Both the position numbers and the translations under genes were made by a program. This document shows, piece after piece, positions 10,923-23,234 of a DNA stretch of 35,165 bases; positions within the stretch are counted from its first letter, which is position 1, and every line of letters starts with the position of its first letter. The stretch is taken from assembly GCA_036897095.1 (NCBI GenBank), contig JAYMSP010001184.1:1-35165 (forward strand), given 5' to 3'. The notes below the pieces were generated by a model. It was given only the letters and a program-made list of their open reading frames with translations. It did not search any database and had not been told where the DNA came from. This DNA comes from Plantago elongata. Its lineage: Eukaryota; Streptophyta; Magnoliopsida; Lamiales; Plantaginaceae.

Positions 10923-11427
10923 GATCATCAGATGTAGCTACTTTACTCAACCTTTTATTATTAAGTTCATTTCTTTTCGTTCTCCCAACTTTATTCATCA
11001 TCTGTTTACTGCATCATTAATTTTGTCGATATTCTCATGTTTCCTTTAACTGTGGTTCTTGAAAGAATGACTCTGTGGTGACTGATTTGGTAGTTGTTTT
11101 CGTCTATCATACAATTCGTTTGAACTCAATTCAATATATGCTTGAAAAATGATGAACTCAGACATACAGTGCTGTTTATTGTACTAGGAAACTATGTGTA
11201 TGACAGCCGTTCTGTATTCTTCATCTCCTCTTTATAGTTTTTCTAACATCTATATTCTTTGCATAAGACACCAATGATTACTGCAAGAGATTGACTCATA
11301 TTAGATGACTAGAGTTGGTACACTGTGCTTTTTAGCGCGGTGCTCATGTTCAGTTTTCAGTTTCACAAATATATGATGATATAGAAGTGGAACTACTTAC
11401 ATAATAGAAGTGAACTGTGTTTTCCAT
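10923..11427. other. Intergenic DNA between convergent genes
   Basis: This 505-base interval lies between the 3' ends of the F-box copy (+) and the MRNIP-like gene (-), so it should hold both polyadenylation regions. No repeat or RNA gene is recognised. Confidence 0.5.
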
Positions 11428-12545
11428 TCAGAGGAAATCAGGGTGTATGTCATCCTCAACCTTCTCATCAATCGTCGCGGACTGCCCCATTGCATCAGAC
11501 TTGATGTGCGCAGCACGATCATACGAGTTTCCCCTCCCTCCAACCTGCAACTCATCAAAGTCATCATCAGTAATGAAACTGCTCCATTTTGAAGGAATTC
11601 CCTTCGTAAATGTTGCCTGATGTAACCGTCTCTGTGGTAGCTCGTTTTCGTCTCCAGAATCCCTCTTGAAAGACGATCCAGCAGCCAACTGAGACATGTT
11701 CACCAAACTGTTTCTGTTGCCTTGTTGGATCTTTGCCCTCAACACGTTCCATTTGAGAGCTCGGTCTGCCTGATTAGACTCCATCTGTTCATCCACATCA
11801 TCCTTCTCTCGGAATTTCACGTTCTCATCGCAGGTCCTTGCTCTTTTAGAAACCCCTTTTTTCACTCGATTCGGTGGTCTCTCTGCAAACACAGTTCACA
11901 CAGCTTTATATCTTATCCATCCACTACATTGAAATCCTTAAACACCAATGCATCGATCCAACACTAGAAAACAAGCATCCATTCTTACCATTCGCATTCG
12001 AAAACCTGGATGCAATGCCCTTCGATTTAGGCATCTCTGTGACAATAATCGGCTCTGATTCAACATCTCCTGACAGAACAATCCAAAATAATTCGGATCA
12101 GAATCGAACACAAAACACAAAAACGAAAAATCAATCATCAATTCAATCAACCACCTCCAGAAACATCCAGATTCCTAGAACATTCCTCCTCGTAATCATC
12201 CTCGATATACTCGGTCCAATCAGTTCTCCTTTTCTTCTCCTCATCATACACTTGGGTAGACTCTGGAAACTTTTCCTCTTTGAATTGGCGAGACATGTTG
12301 AAACTCTGGACGAATCCTCGAATATCCTTGGCCATGGATCCCTGAGCAAAGACCTTGCGTATAGATTGCTTCTCTCCGCACACCACGCAGTTCCATTTGT
12401 TGCTGCTTTTCTTCTGCTGCTTCACCTGCATCCATACAATCAAATTTCATCACGATTCGTATCGAGAGAGAATGAGATTGATATGATTCATTACCTGCAT
12501 AGTTTCGCATTGGAAGCACTGAACAGCAAGGAAAGTAATCTGCAT
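11428..12545 (-). CDS. MRNIP-like (MRN complex-interacting protein) zinc-ribbon protein
   Basis: Exons in transcription order on the minus strand: 12545-12495, 12425-12155, 12069-11989, 11882-11428. They total 858 bases, giving 285 residues, with canonical GT-AG borders and consistent phase. In animals MRNIP binds MRE11-RAD50-NBS1 and supports the DNA-damage response; the same role in plants is inferred only. The N-terminus holds a four-cysteine zinc ribbon: C10-x2-C13 (QCFQC, split by an intron after residue 17) and C30-x2-C33 (WNCVVC). The family block KVFAQGSMAKDIRGFVQ then NMSR follows, then an acidic WTEYIEDDYEEE segment. The C-terminal part is polar, with a basic patch (KKGVSKRAR) that may be a nuclear signal and a KWSSFI motif near the end. 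The start MQITFLAVQCFQC fits the family, which begins just before the first cysteines. The gene appears intact. Confidence 0.87.
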
Positions 12546-15495
12546 TTTTTGGATTGATCTCTCTGTGAGTGAAAGGGAACTTGGAGATTTCTGATTTGGC
12601 GGGAAATGGAATTTCGAATTGAAGTTGTAGGCAATACAGAGATGGGCTGGGCTTAGCGTAGTCAAACATAGATCATTTTGGGCATTTGGCCCAGTAGCGG
12701 AGGCTGTTAATTAAACTAAGGAACAAAGGCCGGCCTTTTATCACGTTGAGTAAGTGGGCTTTTGGCGACCATCACCTTCTTTTATCATCTTCGTATTTTA
12801 TGCCGTCGGTTAAGGGGTTGTCTTTGCTCTTATCAGTCATCCTGTTAACATCTGACACGTATCTATTGCTCTTTATCGCACTTTATTATCGTGTTCTATC
12901 GCTCTCAATCACTACTTTTTATTTAAATTTATATTTTCCATTAATTTAAAATAATAATTATTATTAAACATATACTATATAATTTGCAAGAGAATTATAA
13001 TCTTTAAAATTATAATTCGTCAAAAATATTTACATGACTCATAATCAAGGCTTACAATTAACGATAAAGAGGACATCATTCACATGAATCCTTAATTAAA
13101 ATTCTCCTAATGTTTTAATTTAATTATTATTATTATTGATTTTGATTTTTTGTTTAATCTCCTACCTTTGGAGAATATTTAATCTAATTTAATTATTTGA
13201 TTTTGATTTTTGTTTAAAGACTTTAATGTTGTTTATTAGGATATTGAACATACGAAAATATTTTTTAATCATATTTAAAAAAATATATTTAAACGATGTA
13301 GGTGGTTAGAGCAACACATAGCGCAACACCTCGTACGACACGAGCAACACTGCATGGTAACACTTAGTGCAAAATGTAGGAGATTATTTTAATCTCCACC
13401 TTTGAAGTTTTAATCGAATTGATTAAAATAGGTGACTGACGTTAGTTAACGCGACACCTTGATTGACGATAGAATACCCCTGATATGTTTATAAAAATAC
13501 AAACTTTTACGAGATTCAATGTCTTATGTTTTAATTTCCCCGTTAAGCCTATGTACTTTGAAAGTACTATCCCAGTCCTTGAAACCCAAAGAGGAAAGGA
13601 TGGTTAGTGTTAGTTTCTCGTTGGACTTCGTATTGAATGTTGAATTTCAACCCCAAATTGCAATATACCCATTCTAGTATGGGTGAGCTCCTATCAAATT
13701 CTATTATATGGCATGTTTAGTTACATATGCTCTAGATACAATGTGTTTAATATTGCGAAATACTAGTATTTAATATTTTTAATTAAACATATGAATTGTT
13801 GACGTCATACATAGTGTGACGTATTATATATCAATCATATTTCACATATATAATGTATCCTTGATAACAAAACCTAAATGCCACGTTAATTTTACGGTTT
13901 ATTAATAATTTATATTGACTCAGTGTAATAAGTATGAACCTTTAAAAGAGTAGCCTAACCAGTAAAACTATTAAATTGTCTCTCTTTTCATGTTCAAAAT
14001 ATCTATTGTTCACAAATTATTAGAGACCTTCATGAATAGTTATAGATAAAAGGGAGATTATGTATGATGAAAGTAAATAACCTGCACAAATGATCTTTTT
14101 TACAAATGATAAAGTCACACCAAATTTTTTTAACAAACTCGATATAGAATAATTTGATTGTTTTCTTTATAATAAAGAAGGAGAAATTATCGAGCTATCC
14201 CTCTATCTACATAACACCCAATTATACCCAATTATGCAAATCACATGGCAATATTCCAGTTTAGGCATAAATATAAAAGGCAATGGGTTATGAAAGTAAC
14301 AAAAGTGATATGACATGGATACAAACGAAATTAGGCAGATAAACGGGCATGCTATACAAATAACCTTTTCTTTCTCATCAACGATCAATAAAGACAAAAA
14401 GATTATGCACAGCAGCAATAGACCCCGTTTTGTTTACCATTTTTCCTTTTCTTCACTCATCACTTTATGTTTTTCCAAGAAAAGAAAAAGCTAAAAAGAA
14501 AAAGCAGTTTTAGCCCAACACTCCAATCAATCAATCACCAACGAGCCTTAGATCTGATCCATTCTCATATTTAATCATAACCCTTGTTCCAAGTTCCATA
14601 CTTTTGAATGATTCATGGAAATAATGTAGATATGTCCTCTTTCAGGTACTGCATTCTGTGTTTGCTGTTTTTCTTTTCAGTTTTTTGTTGGAGAAATGAG
14701 AAGAAAATGGCTAAAGTTGTAATCTTTGAGTGTTTTTGTATGTGGGTTGTTTGTCATCTTGATAATGAGGTGATGCAATGTGATGTGGATTGTTGGATTG
14801 AACTCACTTTCCTATTTTGTGTTGTTTTAAAGATTTATAGTAGACTGTACTAGTAGTAGTAGTAGTAGTAGCTGAAGCAATTTAGTATTGTGTCGCTTTC
14901 TGTGTGTGTTGCCATCAAGATATGCTTAATTTAGTGGGAAATAGGAAATGGGGATATTTGTCTTACTAGAAGTGACAAAAATGGGGAGACAAAATTCTAA
15001 TCTTGTTGGGGAAAAACAACAGAAAGAGAACATGAGGAAAGAAAGAGAATTTTTCTTAACTTGTATACTCCTATCCTATTAGTTTGTGGATAATGTCATT
15101 GATGTTAAGGAATTGACTTTTCGAAGTCTCACATGTATGAGTGTTTCGTTTGGTATGGAAGAAATGTGTCTGATCTACATGATTTGACAGCCAGCCATAT
15201 AAGTTTTGTGTGTAAGCTGCTTTAGAATATGTAGAATCTAGGTGATTGTCTTTGCCAGTACCGGTCATGAAATTGTATGCCAGTTAGGTTGTTTCCGATG
15301 CTTGTGTATTGAATGGCCGTTGTTCTCTTATTTTGGATGCTTGAAATGTGCTAACAGAAGTGATTTGGAAATGGGCAGGTAGGAAGTTAAGTGACTAAGT
15401 TGTAAGTGTAGCAGAGGCATCTAATTGGACAGATACTCATTGCTAGCAAAAGCTACAGAGATCGAGAGTCTGGTACTCCACGGAACAGTTAGCCT
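12546..15495. other. AT-rich intergenic region
   Basis: No gene is recognised. 12546-12700 should contain the MRNIP-like promoter and leader. Around 13090-13210 a short motif (gattttgatttttgtttaa) occurs twice about 55-60 bases apart, and 13280-13560 has a more mixed composition that could be an old transposon remnant, but no ends or coding parts can be shown. 14500-15495 may include the promoter and leader of the next gene. Confidence 0.45.
14850..14871. repeat. (TAG)7 microsatellite
   Basis: Seven TAG trinucleotides in a row, about 620 bases before the start codon of the At1g76660-like gene. Confidence 0.95.
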
Positions 15496-18471
15496 ATGGC
15501 GTCGGAGCAGATAAGATTTCTGCAGCCGCAGCAGCCACAAACCTCTCGGGTATATCTCCTCTGCTAATCACTTGCAGTCAAAAAGTGATTTATGCGAAAA
15601 AATATGTTTTCCGTGGTCATTGTTGACAATCATGCACCTAAAATTGAAATTAGCATATGTGCTTTGCTTTTCGTGATGTTTTAACACATGTTTGGTTTTT
15701 ATTCCATAGAGACTGTAGACTTTTTTTTGTATATTTTTATGTACTTCAAACCCCACGGTGTGCTATGGACTCCAGTGTGACGGTGAAAAACCTGTTTATC
15801 ATAAACATTGGGAAAAATCTCTCCACACTAGTGTAATTTGGGTGGTGTGCCGAACACTTGGGAGTGGTGGTGATGTAGTTTTGCATAATATGAGGAAAAC
15901 TGACTTTTATATACACATACTTCCATCTTCTCAACTTATACAGACCAGTCACACAACAATCATAACTTTTTTGCCTCAGACTCCCACAGTTTCATGGTTG
16001 GTGTTTCTAATCGCTTTATGTTGTTGAGCTTCATTTTGAAATTTCTGTAATGAAATACCAGTTGCATTCCTGATTCTTGCCTTACCTCTTCTAAATGATT
16101 TATTTTCTCTGAACTGCTTTATGGGAACTGGAATTTTGATCCTTTATCCTATGAATAATATGCTTATGCATGCCTTTAATCTGAATAATATGCTTTACAC
16201 TTATTTCACCCTGGGTTAGGGTGAATTGAGAAATATTAGAAACCTAATAACATGGTGAAAATCCTTTGGAAGTGAATTGTTTCATAATATTTCCTAAAGC
16301 CTATCCCAAGACTTGTTGTTGTGAGGTTTTTGTGCCTGGGGCCTAGGCAGACAGAGGTAGCTGAGTGCAAGTATTCCTCAGCTTATGTACAAAATAAGAG
16401 TGAAAAATAGAAGATTTCAATTTGATTTTATGGTAAAGAGTCTAGGCACATACAGAAGAAAAGTATCTCTCACAGGCTTTTTGATTATGAAGTCTAAAAA
16501 TTGTGAGGAAAGGGTACATGGTCAAGCCACAATATTAGAAGTATTTCTGATTCCAACGGAGTATAGAAACATATGAGGCGTCTAGAATGTCTTGAGCATG
16601 CTTTATCTAAATGCAATTTGCATGGAATTAGGATTACATGTTGATACTTGCAAGGAGCACAGCAGACATCGATTCTCTTGTGTCTTGAGCATGCTTTAAC
16701 TTGTGATGAGACATGAGAGTATATATACTGTTGACTAAATTCCTATTTTATTTGCAGCGCAAGCGATGGAGAGGTTGTTTGGCCGGACTATCCTGCTTCG
16801 GAAAGCAAAAAGGTGGAAAACGTATTGTGCCTTCTTCTCGAATGCCTGATACCAATCTACAAAACGGACCTCAAGCTGGTGCATTGCCCAATCAAGCTAC
16901 TGGAATTGCACTATCTCTCTATGCTCCACCATCTTCTCCCGCTTCTTTCTCGCACTCTGCTCTCCCATCAACAGCTCCATCACCTAACTGTTACTTATCT
17001 TCAAATTCACCTGAACGCCCTACATCCAACATGTATGTTACGGGTCCATATGCCAATGAGACGCAGCTCGTTTCTCCTCCCGTCTTTTCAACTTTCACAA
17101 CTGAGCCATCTACAGCCCCGTTAACACCTCCACCAGAGTTGGCCCATTTAACCACTCCATCTTCCCCAGATGTACCTTATGCTCGTTTCCTTTCATCCTC
17201 TTCAATTCGTCAACAATGGGATCCTTCAATTCCTTCAGAAGAGCCCGCATATTCAATGCCTGGGCCAAGTCACTGTAATGGGCTTCAGACAACTGGTGCC
17301 TCCAAGTCACGTCAAGATTCCAATTTTTTCTGCCCGGAGACATTTGCTCAGTTCTATCTGGACCAGTCTTCGTTGTCTCACACTGGTGGCAGACTAAGTA
17401 TCTCCAAAGAGTCAGATGCTTATAACTCGAATGCTACTAATGGGCATCAGAATTGGCAGAGTAGGACTTGTAAACCGGATGCTGAGGAACTGGAAGCTTA
17501 CCGAGCATCGTTTGGGTTTAGTGCTGATGACATTGTCTCGACAACTCAGTATGTAGAAATAGTGGATGTCATGGAACCCTTTAGCATGACAACACCCTTT
17601 TCCTCCAGTAAACAGGAAAATAACTATAGTGGGCCAGAAAAAGGAGTTGAAACTGAGGAAAGACGAGAAGAGTTTTCTATGCCTCAGCTGAAAGAGATCA
17701 GAGTAGGTAATACTGAGGTGGCGCATTCTGGAGTTCCAGGCTCGTTTAGTATTCTTCAAGGTGAATTATGATTGACCCAGTTTCTGAATTGCTGTTTTGT
17801 TCATTCTAAGTACTCGATGCTGATGTGTTTTTTATTAAGTTCTAGCAGCAAACTGCTGAAAAAGAAGTAGGCTAATCCAAATTTAAAGATGAAATGACTC
17901 GCTAAATTGTTAACCTCTTTCGATCCTGATAAATTATTCCTATAGTAATCTACCTTCCACAATCAGGTGCTGGCCTCCCAATTTACACCTACCTTCTCAG
18001 CCTATGGCAGAATGCATGCTGCATTCTTCTGTTTTTTCACTCCCTCAATATATATTTAACCTTACTATTATTCCAAAGAACTGCTTTTATCAACTGTTGT
18101 GAGAACATGGTGATTTATCATTTATCAGATCCTATTGAAATTAGGAGTCTTGAATTCTTGATTCATCTAAAATACTAACACAAATTTAGAATAAAAAATC
18201 ACTGTATGGTAGAAAGCCATCATCTGGACTGCACAACTGACCAATAACATTTTCTATTTACATGTCAGATCCACAGAAGCGACTTGGAGATGCTTCTGCA
18301 CGTAGCTTGCCAGTAAACCATGCTCTAAGTGATGGTGAAGACATATACTCAAAGATGGAAGTTTCTCGAACTGGGCGTAAATATCATCTTAGCTCATCCA
18401 ACTCTGATGCCGAGATCGAATACAGGAGAGGGCGGAGTATAAGAGAAGGAAGGAAGCAGCGGGACATCTGA
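15496..18471 (+). CDS. At1g76660-like proline/serine-rich protein, three exons
   Basis: Exons: 15496-15549, 16758-17760, 18269-18471, total 1260 bases and 419 residues, close to the Arabidopsis At1g76660 length of about 430. Introns are 1208 and 508 bases with GT-AG borders. The first exon gives MASEQIRF and a short Q/P stretch, joined in phase to RKRWRGCLAGLSCFGKQKGG, a basic and cysteine-containing start conserved in the family. Then follow SLYAPPSSPASFSHSALPST, TGPYANETQLVSPPVFSTFT, TEPSTAPLTPPPE, TTPSSPDVPYARFL, NFFCPETFAQFY and ELEAYRASFGFSADDI, all family landmarks. The last exon ends YHLSSSNSDAEIEYRRGRS. Databases often call such proteins hydroxyproline-rich glycoproteins, but no signal peptide is present, so an intracellular protein is more likely. 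The function is unknown. The gene looks intact. Confidence 0.88.
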
Positions 18472-21400
18472 GGTTACTTGGCCTGGCATGATCAGTCGAA
18501 AACCCGATGCCTGTATGTATATGAAGATTATGAGAGGTTGTATCATATTACATTCACAAACGGTCTAATGTTTTCAGGTATCTTATCTGTGAGATGTGAT
18601 CATAAATTTCGATCCAGTCCGATTATGTTCTGTTGGTTAAAGCTCCAGAAATTTTCATTTGGGGTGAGAGGGCATAGAAGACAGTGTTACTACTATCATA
18701 CTACAAAAGAGCTTGCCATGTTACAGTGGATCAATTACTAGTGACTGAACTTGTAAGAAAAGTGCTGCTACATATCTTGGGATCTGAATGTAGGCAGAAT
18801 CAAACTGGAGTGTATGTACATGTGGTTCTTGAGAATCTGTGTGAATTTGATTGATTATCATGTTGACTTTATGACTTGGCTTGTTGGTTGTTTGATGTTC
18901 ACTCATATGCTGGCATGAAAAATGGATGATTAAGTTCATACACCATATAGTATGTGGCTTTGTTTACAGTCCAGAGACTTTGGAATCTTAGGTTTAAAGG
19001 CATGCTGTTACTAGCCTATAACTATACTACTGTTGTATCTCTTGGCTCAATGCAAGAGTAGATCCCATGCACAAAAAGATCCAAACACTACTATAATAGG
19101 TACTCCATGATAGATGTGGCCTTGCAATATACATATATACTAATCCTATGTTATGAAAATGTGTAGATTTGAATTAAAATATTAAAATAAATAAAAGAAG
19201 ATGATATCACAATTACACATAAGTTTCTATTAAACGTAAAAAATTACTCCCTAAATTACTCCTATACCAACTATATATATTCCAATCTAAATAACCTTAT
19301 GTTTCCATCGAGTATTGCATCATACATCTACTCCTTTCCTTTCGAGGTTCATTCCATTGTACCAACTCACGGGTTCCTAATTACTTATTTTATCTGAATC
19401 ATGATGTATCGAACGAGTGCTAGGTACATAGCTATGCCTAGGTTGGGTGCTCGATGAATCTACATCAATTAAAATAGCATGCACATAAAAACACATACAT
19501 TTAATCGAGTGTACTCTAAAATATGGCGGCTACAATTGGAATTGAATTAACGAACTTAATTTGTTTTGTAGTTGTTGTTTAATTGACATTATGGCCGGCA
19601 AGAAACTAGACCTGTGCTAATTATATGTGACTTTCTGCTTAAGCATGCAACCTTGTCATGATTTGTGACATTACTTATAAATATTTAATCAAATTTAATA
19701 TTTTATTTCAGTAAATCTTGCTGAAATTGTGGCGACGGGTGGAAATATATAATTAAGGGTTTCCTGGATAGCTGGATAATTATTCGGCTGCTTATATGAA
19801 TTTGCAATTTTGTCTTTATGAGCTGAAATTCATGAGGTAATAATATTTTGAGTTAGATTATTTGTTGAAAATAGTCGAATCCGAAGAAAATAATATAAAA
19901 AATTACTAAAAGAATGGGAGAGTACATTTTCCAAATCAAGAGTATTAATTTTGGAAATTGGAAGACTTGATTTTGTACATGTACATATTTATATTATATG
20001 ATATAGTACATGTTTACTACTAGTTTTTCAGTTAGTTATTCAGTTTTATAAATTTTTTTTTGATAAAAAGCTTGTAACGTGAACATCTAACTTTTTAAAC
20101 AAGATAGCTTATTTAAAAAGCTAATCAAGTTAGCGTATTGAAAAAAGTAATAATTTAATAAACTATCAATTAACTTTTTAACTATTAACTATCTTTTCGG
20201 TGTTAATTTGTTACCCGGGCGTAGTAGTACCACTTTGTATCCTAGTGTCTCAGTCACTATCTTTAGAGTTAAAACTCAATTGTAGTAAGTATTTAGTTTA
20301 TTCTCAAGAGATAAATAGGCAATGTCATAAAAACCCGTGGAATAAGAAGACAACAATAGTGTGTGGATAAGTCCGGGCCGGACATGCCCGATTTCTCATC
20401 CAAAGCCCATAGGTATAGCCACTTGTGTAATCACGACATTCATTAGTACTAGTGGTAGTTTATTAATTAGTATAATATTTTATTTTCTCATCTGAAGGAT
20501 AAGAATGGAATTGAAATAACTTAAATTGACTTGAGTGAAGCGGAATTGAACATAAATGATTACACAGTATCCATAGGTCTACATATTTATCGTATTTTAT
20601 AAAGGAGAAAAGAATACTACATTAGACAAGGAGTAGTATAGTACTTTCATATGTTTAAACTTTAAAGTAATTTGTACTCAATATATATAATTAATAAAGT
20701 TAACTATTGATCAATGTCCATTATTGTCCATAGTATATGCCGAGATGTCTCGACTCCAAACTGACTATTCGCGTCCAGTTTAAGAAAGAAATCATTAAAA
20801 CACCAAAAACAATTAAACAAATTAACAATTACTTGTTCCTATCCTACGTTAATTTAAGTGGAGGCATCTCCATCGATCACCTTCAACTGGAATCTAGCCA
20901 TTACTTTCTAATACGCACACGCCCCCGTTAGAGCTATTACACAAGTCTAACATGTGGATATGACGAAATAACAATTTTGTATTCGTTCTATTATCGAGTA
21001 TGATATAACTATACTCTTTAATATTCATAAAGACTATCAATATATTCGTATTTTTCAGTAATATATAAATAAGTTAAATTCAAACCTTCTTATCGTAACT
21101 CGACTCAAACACAAAAAAAAATAATTCACACGTTAATTCGAATAGAATTTGGGTTAATAAAAATATTCGAGTCACCGCTCATTTGGCCAAACTTGAACAG
21201 TTTCCATACGTAGTAGCGTGAAAACCTAACAAGTGAAACCCTAATTTATCGTGGGTGGTGCCGCAAATTCTAAACTAGAGTGTAATTAAAGAACAAACTG
21301 GAACATGATATTTTGTAGTATAGTAGTATATAATTAACCCTAAAGTTAACAATTTTAATTTGTCTCTCTCTCACTGACATGTGAGTGTTGGAGTAGTAAA

Positions 21401-22949
21401 TTTTTATTAATCTCCACTCCCAAAACGCACCCACTACTCCTTTCCTCGATAGATTAACCATATAAATCACCCTATCCATCTAATCCCATTTTATAATTTA
21501 CATCAAATTTATACTGCCCGGACTGTAATTACTACTCTATTTTACTGCAAGTTACAACCTAATTCGCCAGTATGTAGAATGATTTCTTCTTTCTTTTTAA
21601 AATCTAATGGTATACGTAGCATATAATTGAATTCATACGAACATTATCATATGATACTCTAACATATTGAACAATGGTACTAAAAGATGATAACCCATAG
21701 TATAATTAGCTAGTACCTCACTAGTTCATACTCCATACTCCATAGTACATATAATGGTAAAAGTGCATGGAACTTCTTTAGTTCATTTGAATGGTCAGTA
21801 TGTGATTAGAAAATTTAAAAACAATATAATATACGATATATTTATAACATTGGTAATTGAATAGTGTAACACGTAAAAAGACAAAAATGGTAATTGTAAT
21901 CCGACTCTCTTTAACTTTCACAATCTCCTAAGCTGCCTCACTCCTATTATCATCAAAAATCTACCCTTCCCAATGAAATATAAAATTGAATTCATATAGT
22001 AGTAATTGTTTGCATTCTAAGAAAAACAATTAATTGCAAGCTCAATTTGATGTTGATAAATCTCAGTATGCTCCAAAATGATTACTCACTACATATATGA
22101 AAAATCTATTACTTAATAATTTGCTCCAAAATGTTTTTCATTAGTTTACTAGTTAACTTAATAATTTTAAGGATTTATCTTCAGTGCTTTAGTATATGTG
22201 AACTACTAAACATTATATGAAGATCAATTAAAACATCTTTAAAAATAAGTTGTTTTTTCTCGACATATACATAAAAAATAACTTCGTTTCTAAACATCTT
22301 TCTTTCAAATCTTCCAAGAGGAAGTTCTAACCTCTAAGCTAAAAACATCACATGTTATTGTAGGTTAAAAGAAAGATCATTCAACTCTGAAGTGCTAGTG
22401 AAACAAAACAGCATGCATAATAGAGTCGAGTATCACATAAAGTTTGGACCCAAATTAGTCAAATTGATAACGCATTATTGAAGAGGCAAAAGGGTATTCG
22501 GAAATTCCACAGTTGAAAAAGATGACATAGTATAATACTAGTATACTCCTTGGCTTTGGAGTATTAAAAACAGTGTTCTAGGAAGCAGGGACAATTAATC
22601 AGTGGCTCCCTAATCCGTGTGGTTTAAATATATTAAACTCATCTTGTTCTACATTTAAATTGTAGCGCAAAATTGAAAGTATCACAGTTAAATTGAGAGT
22701 ATCATTTGTTATATAAAATTTGACTATACTACGTATTAATAAGTTACAGTATAATTAAACTTGAAAATATCATGACCTTCTACAAATGTTATCTCTTGAT
22801 TTATCACATTCAAATTTAAATACAGTTAAAACTGCTTCCGTTGCTCTCTCTCTGCACACACACAAAAGCATAGAAAGACACAAAATTGCTCTGCTAAATC
22901 ATCTCTTGTTGCTTGAACCAAACAAATTCTCAGCTAACAGCCACCATTA
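18472..22949. other. Long AT-rich intergenic region
   Basis: 18472-18950 is probably the 3' untranslated region of the At1g76660-like gene. Beyond it I see no gene, RNA or well-bounded repeat. The open frames near 20737-20931 and 21270-21479 are short and lack family resemblance. The promoter of the LRR kinase should lie in the last kilobase; a weak TATA-like tttaaata occurs near 22814 followed by a CT-rich tract at 22843-22855. Confidence 0.45.
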
Positions 22950-23192
22950 ATGGACACCATCAAGCTCTGTTCCCCATAACACCACTACACACCAAGAACT
23001 GCTCCACCTTTCATCTCCAATTCACTGTAAATCAATCATGCACCAAAGATGTCCGACTTAAGTCCACAAAGATCTTACCTTTGTTCACATGCATGTACAT
23101 TGTGTCAAACTCAAGCATACCCATCCTCCTTCACATGCCCCTGTCTCCCAAACAGAAGACTTTCAGTCTCCTCCACCATTTCTGACCTTTAA
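22950..23192 (+). promoter_or_regulatory. Cluster of upstream ORFs in the LRR kinase leader
   Basis: If transcription starts near the CT-rich tract at about 22845, the leader holds several short ATG-started frames before the main ATG at 23235: 22950-22979 (9 residues, MDTIKLCSP), 23038-23061 (7 residues) and an overlapping frame 23049-23192 (47 residues, starting MSDLSPQRSY). Other ATGs follow near 23089 and 23135. The main ATG sits in a good context (aacaatgg). Such uORFs usually lower translation of the main frame; here this is inference, because the transcript start is not known. Confidence 0.45.
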
Positions 23193-23234
23193 CTCATACA
23201 CAAAAGTAAAAATCCAGTCTTTGTAGGCTCAACA

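Noticed and set aside
11722-12557. Plus-strand open frames of 81 and 227 residues
   Set aside because: They are antisense to the MRNIP-like gene, whose exons show the zinc-ribbon motif and proper splice borders on the minus strand.
12746-12949. Hydrophobic 67-residue plus-strand open frame
   Set aside because: It is a leucine-rich translation of T-rich DNA next to the MRNIP-like promoter, without a family match.
13090-13700. Possible old LTR or other transposon remnant
   Set aside because: Only a short repeated motif and a change in composition are seen; no ends, coding domains or target duplication support it.
15758-16027. Plus-strand 89-residue open frame
   Set aside because: It lies within intron 1 of the At1g76660-like gene and shows no recognisable motif.
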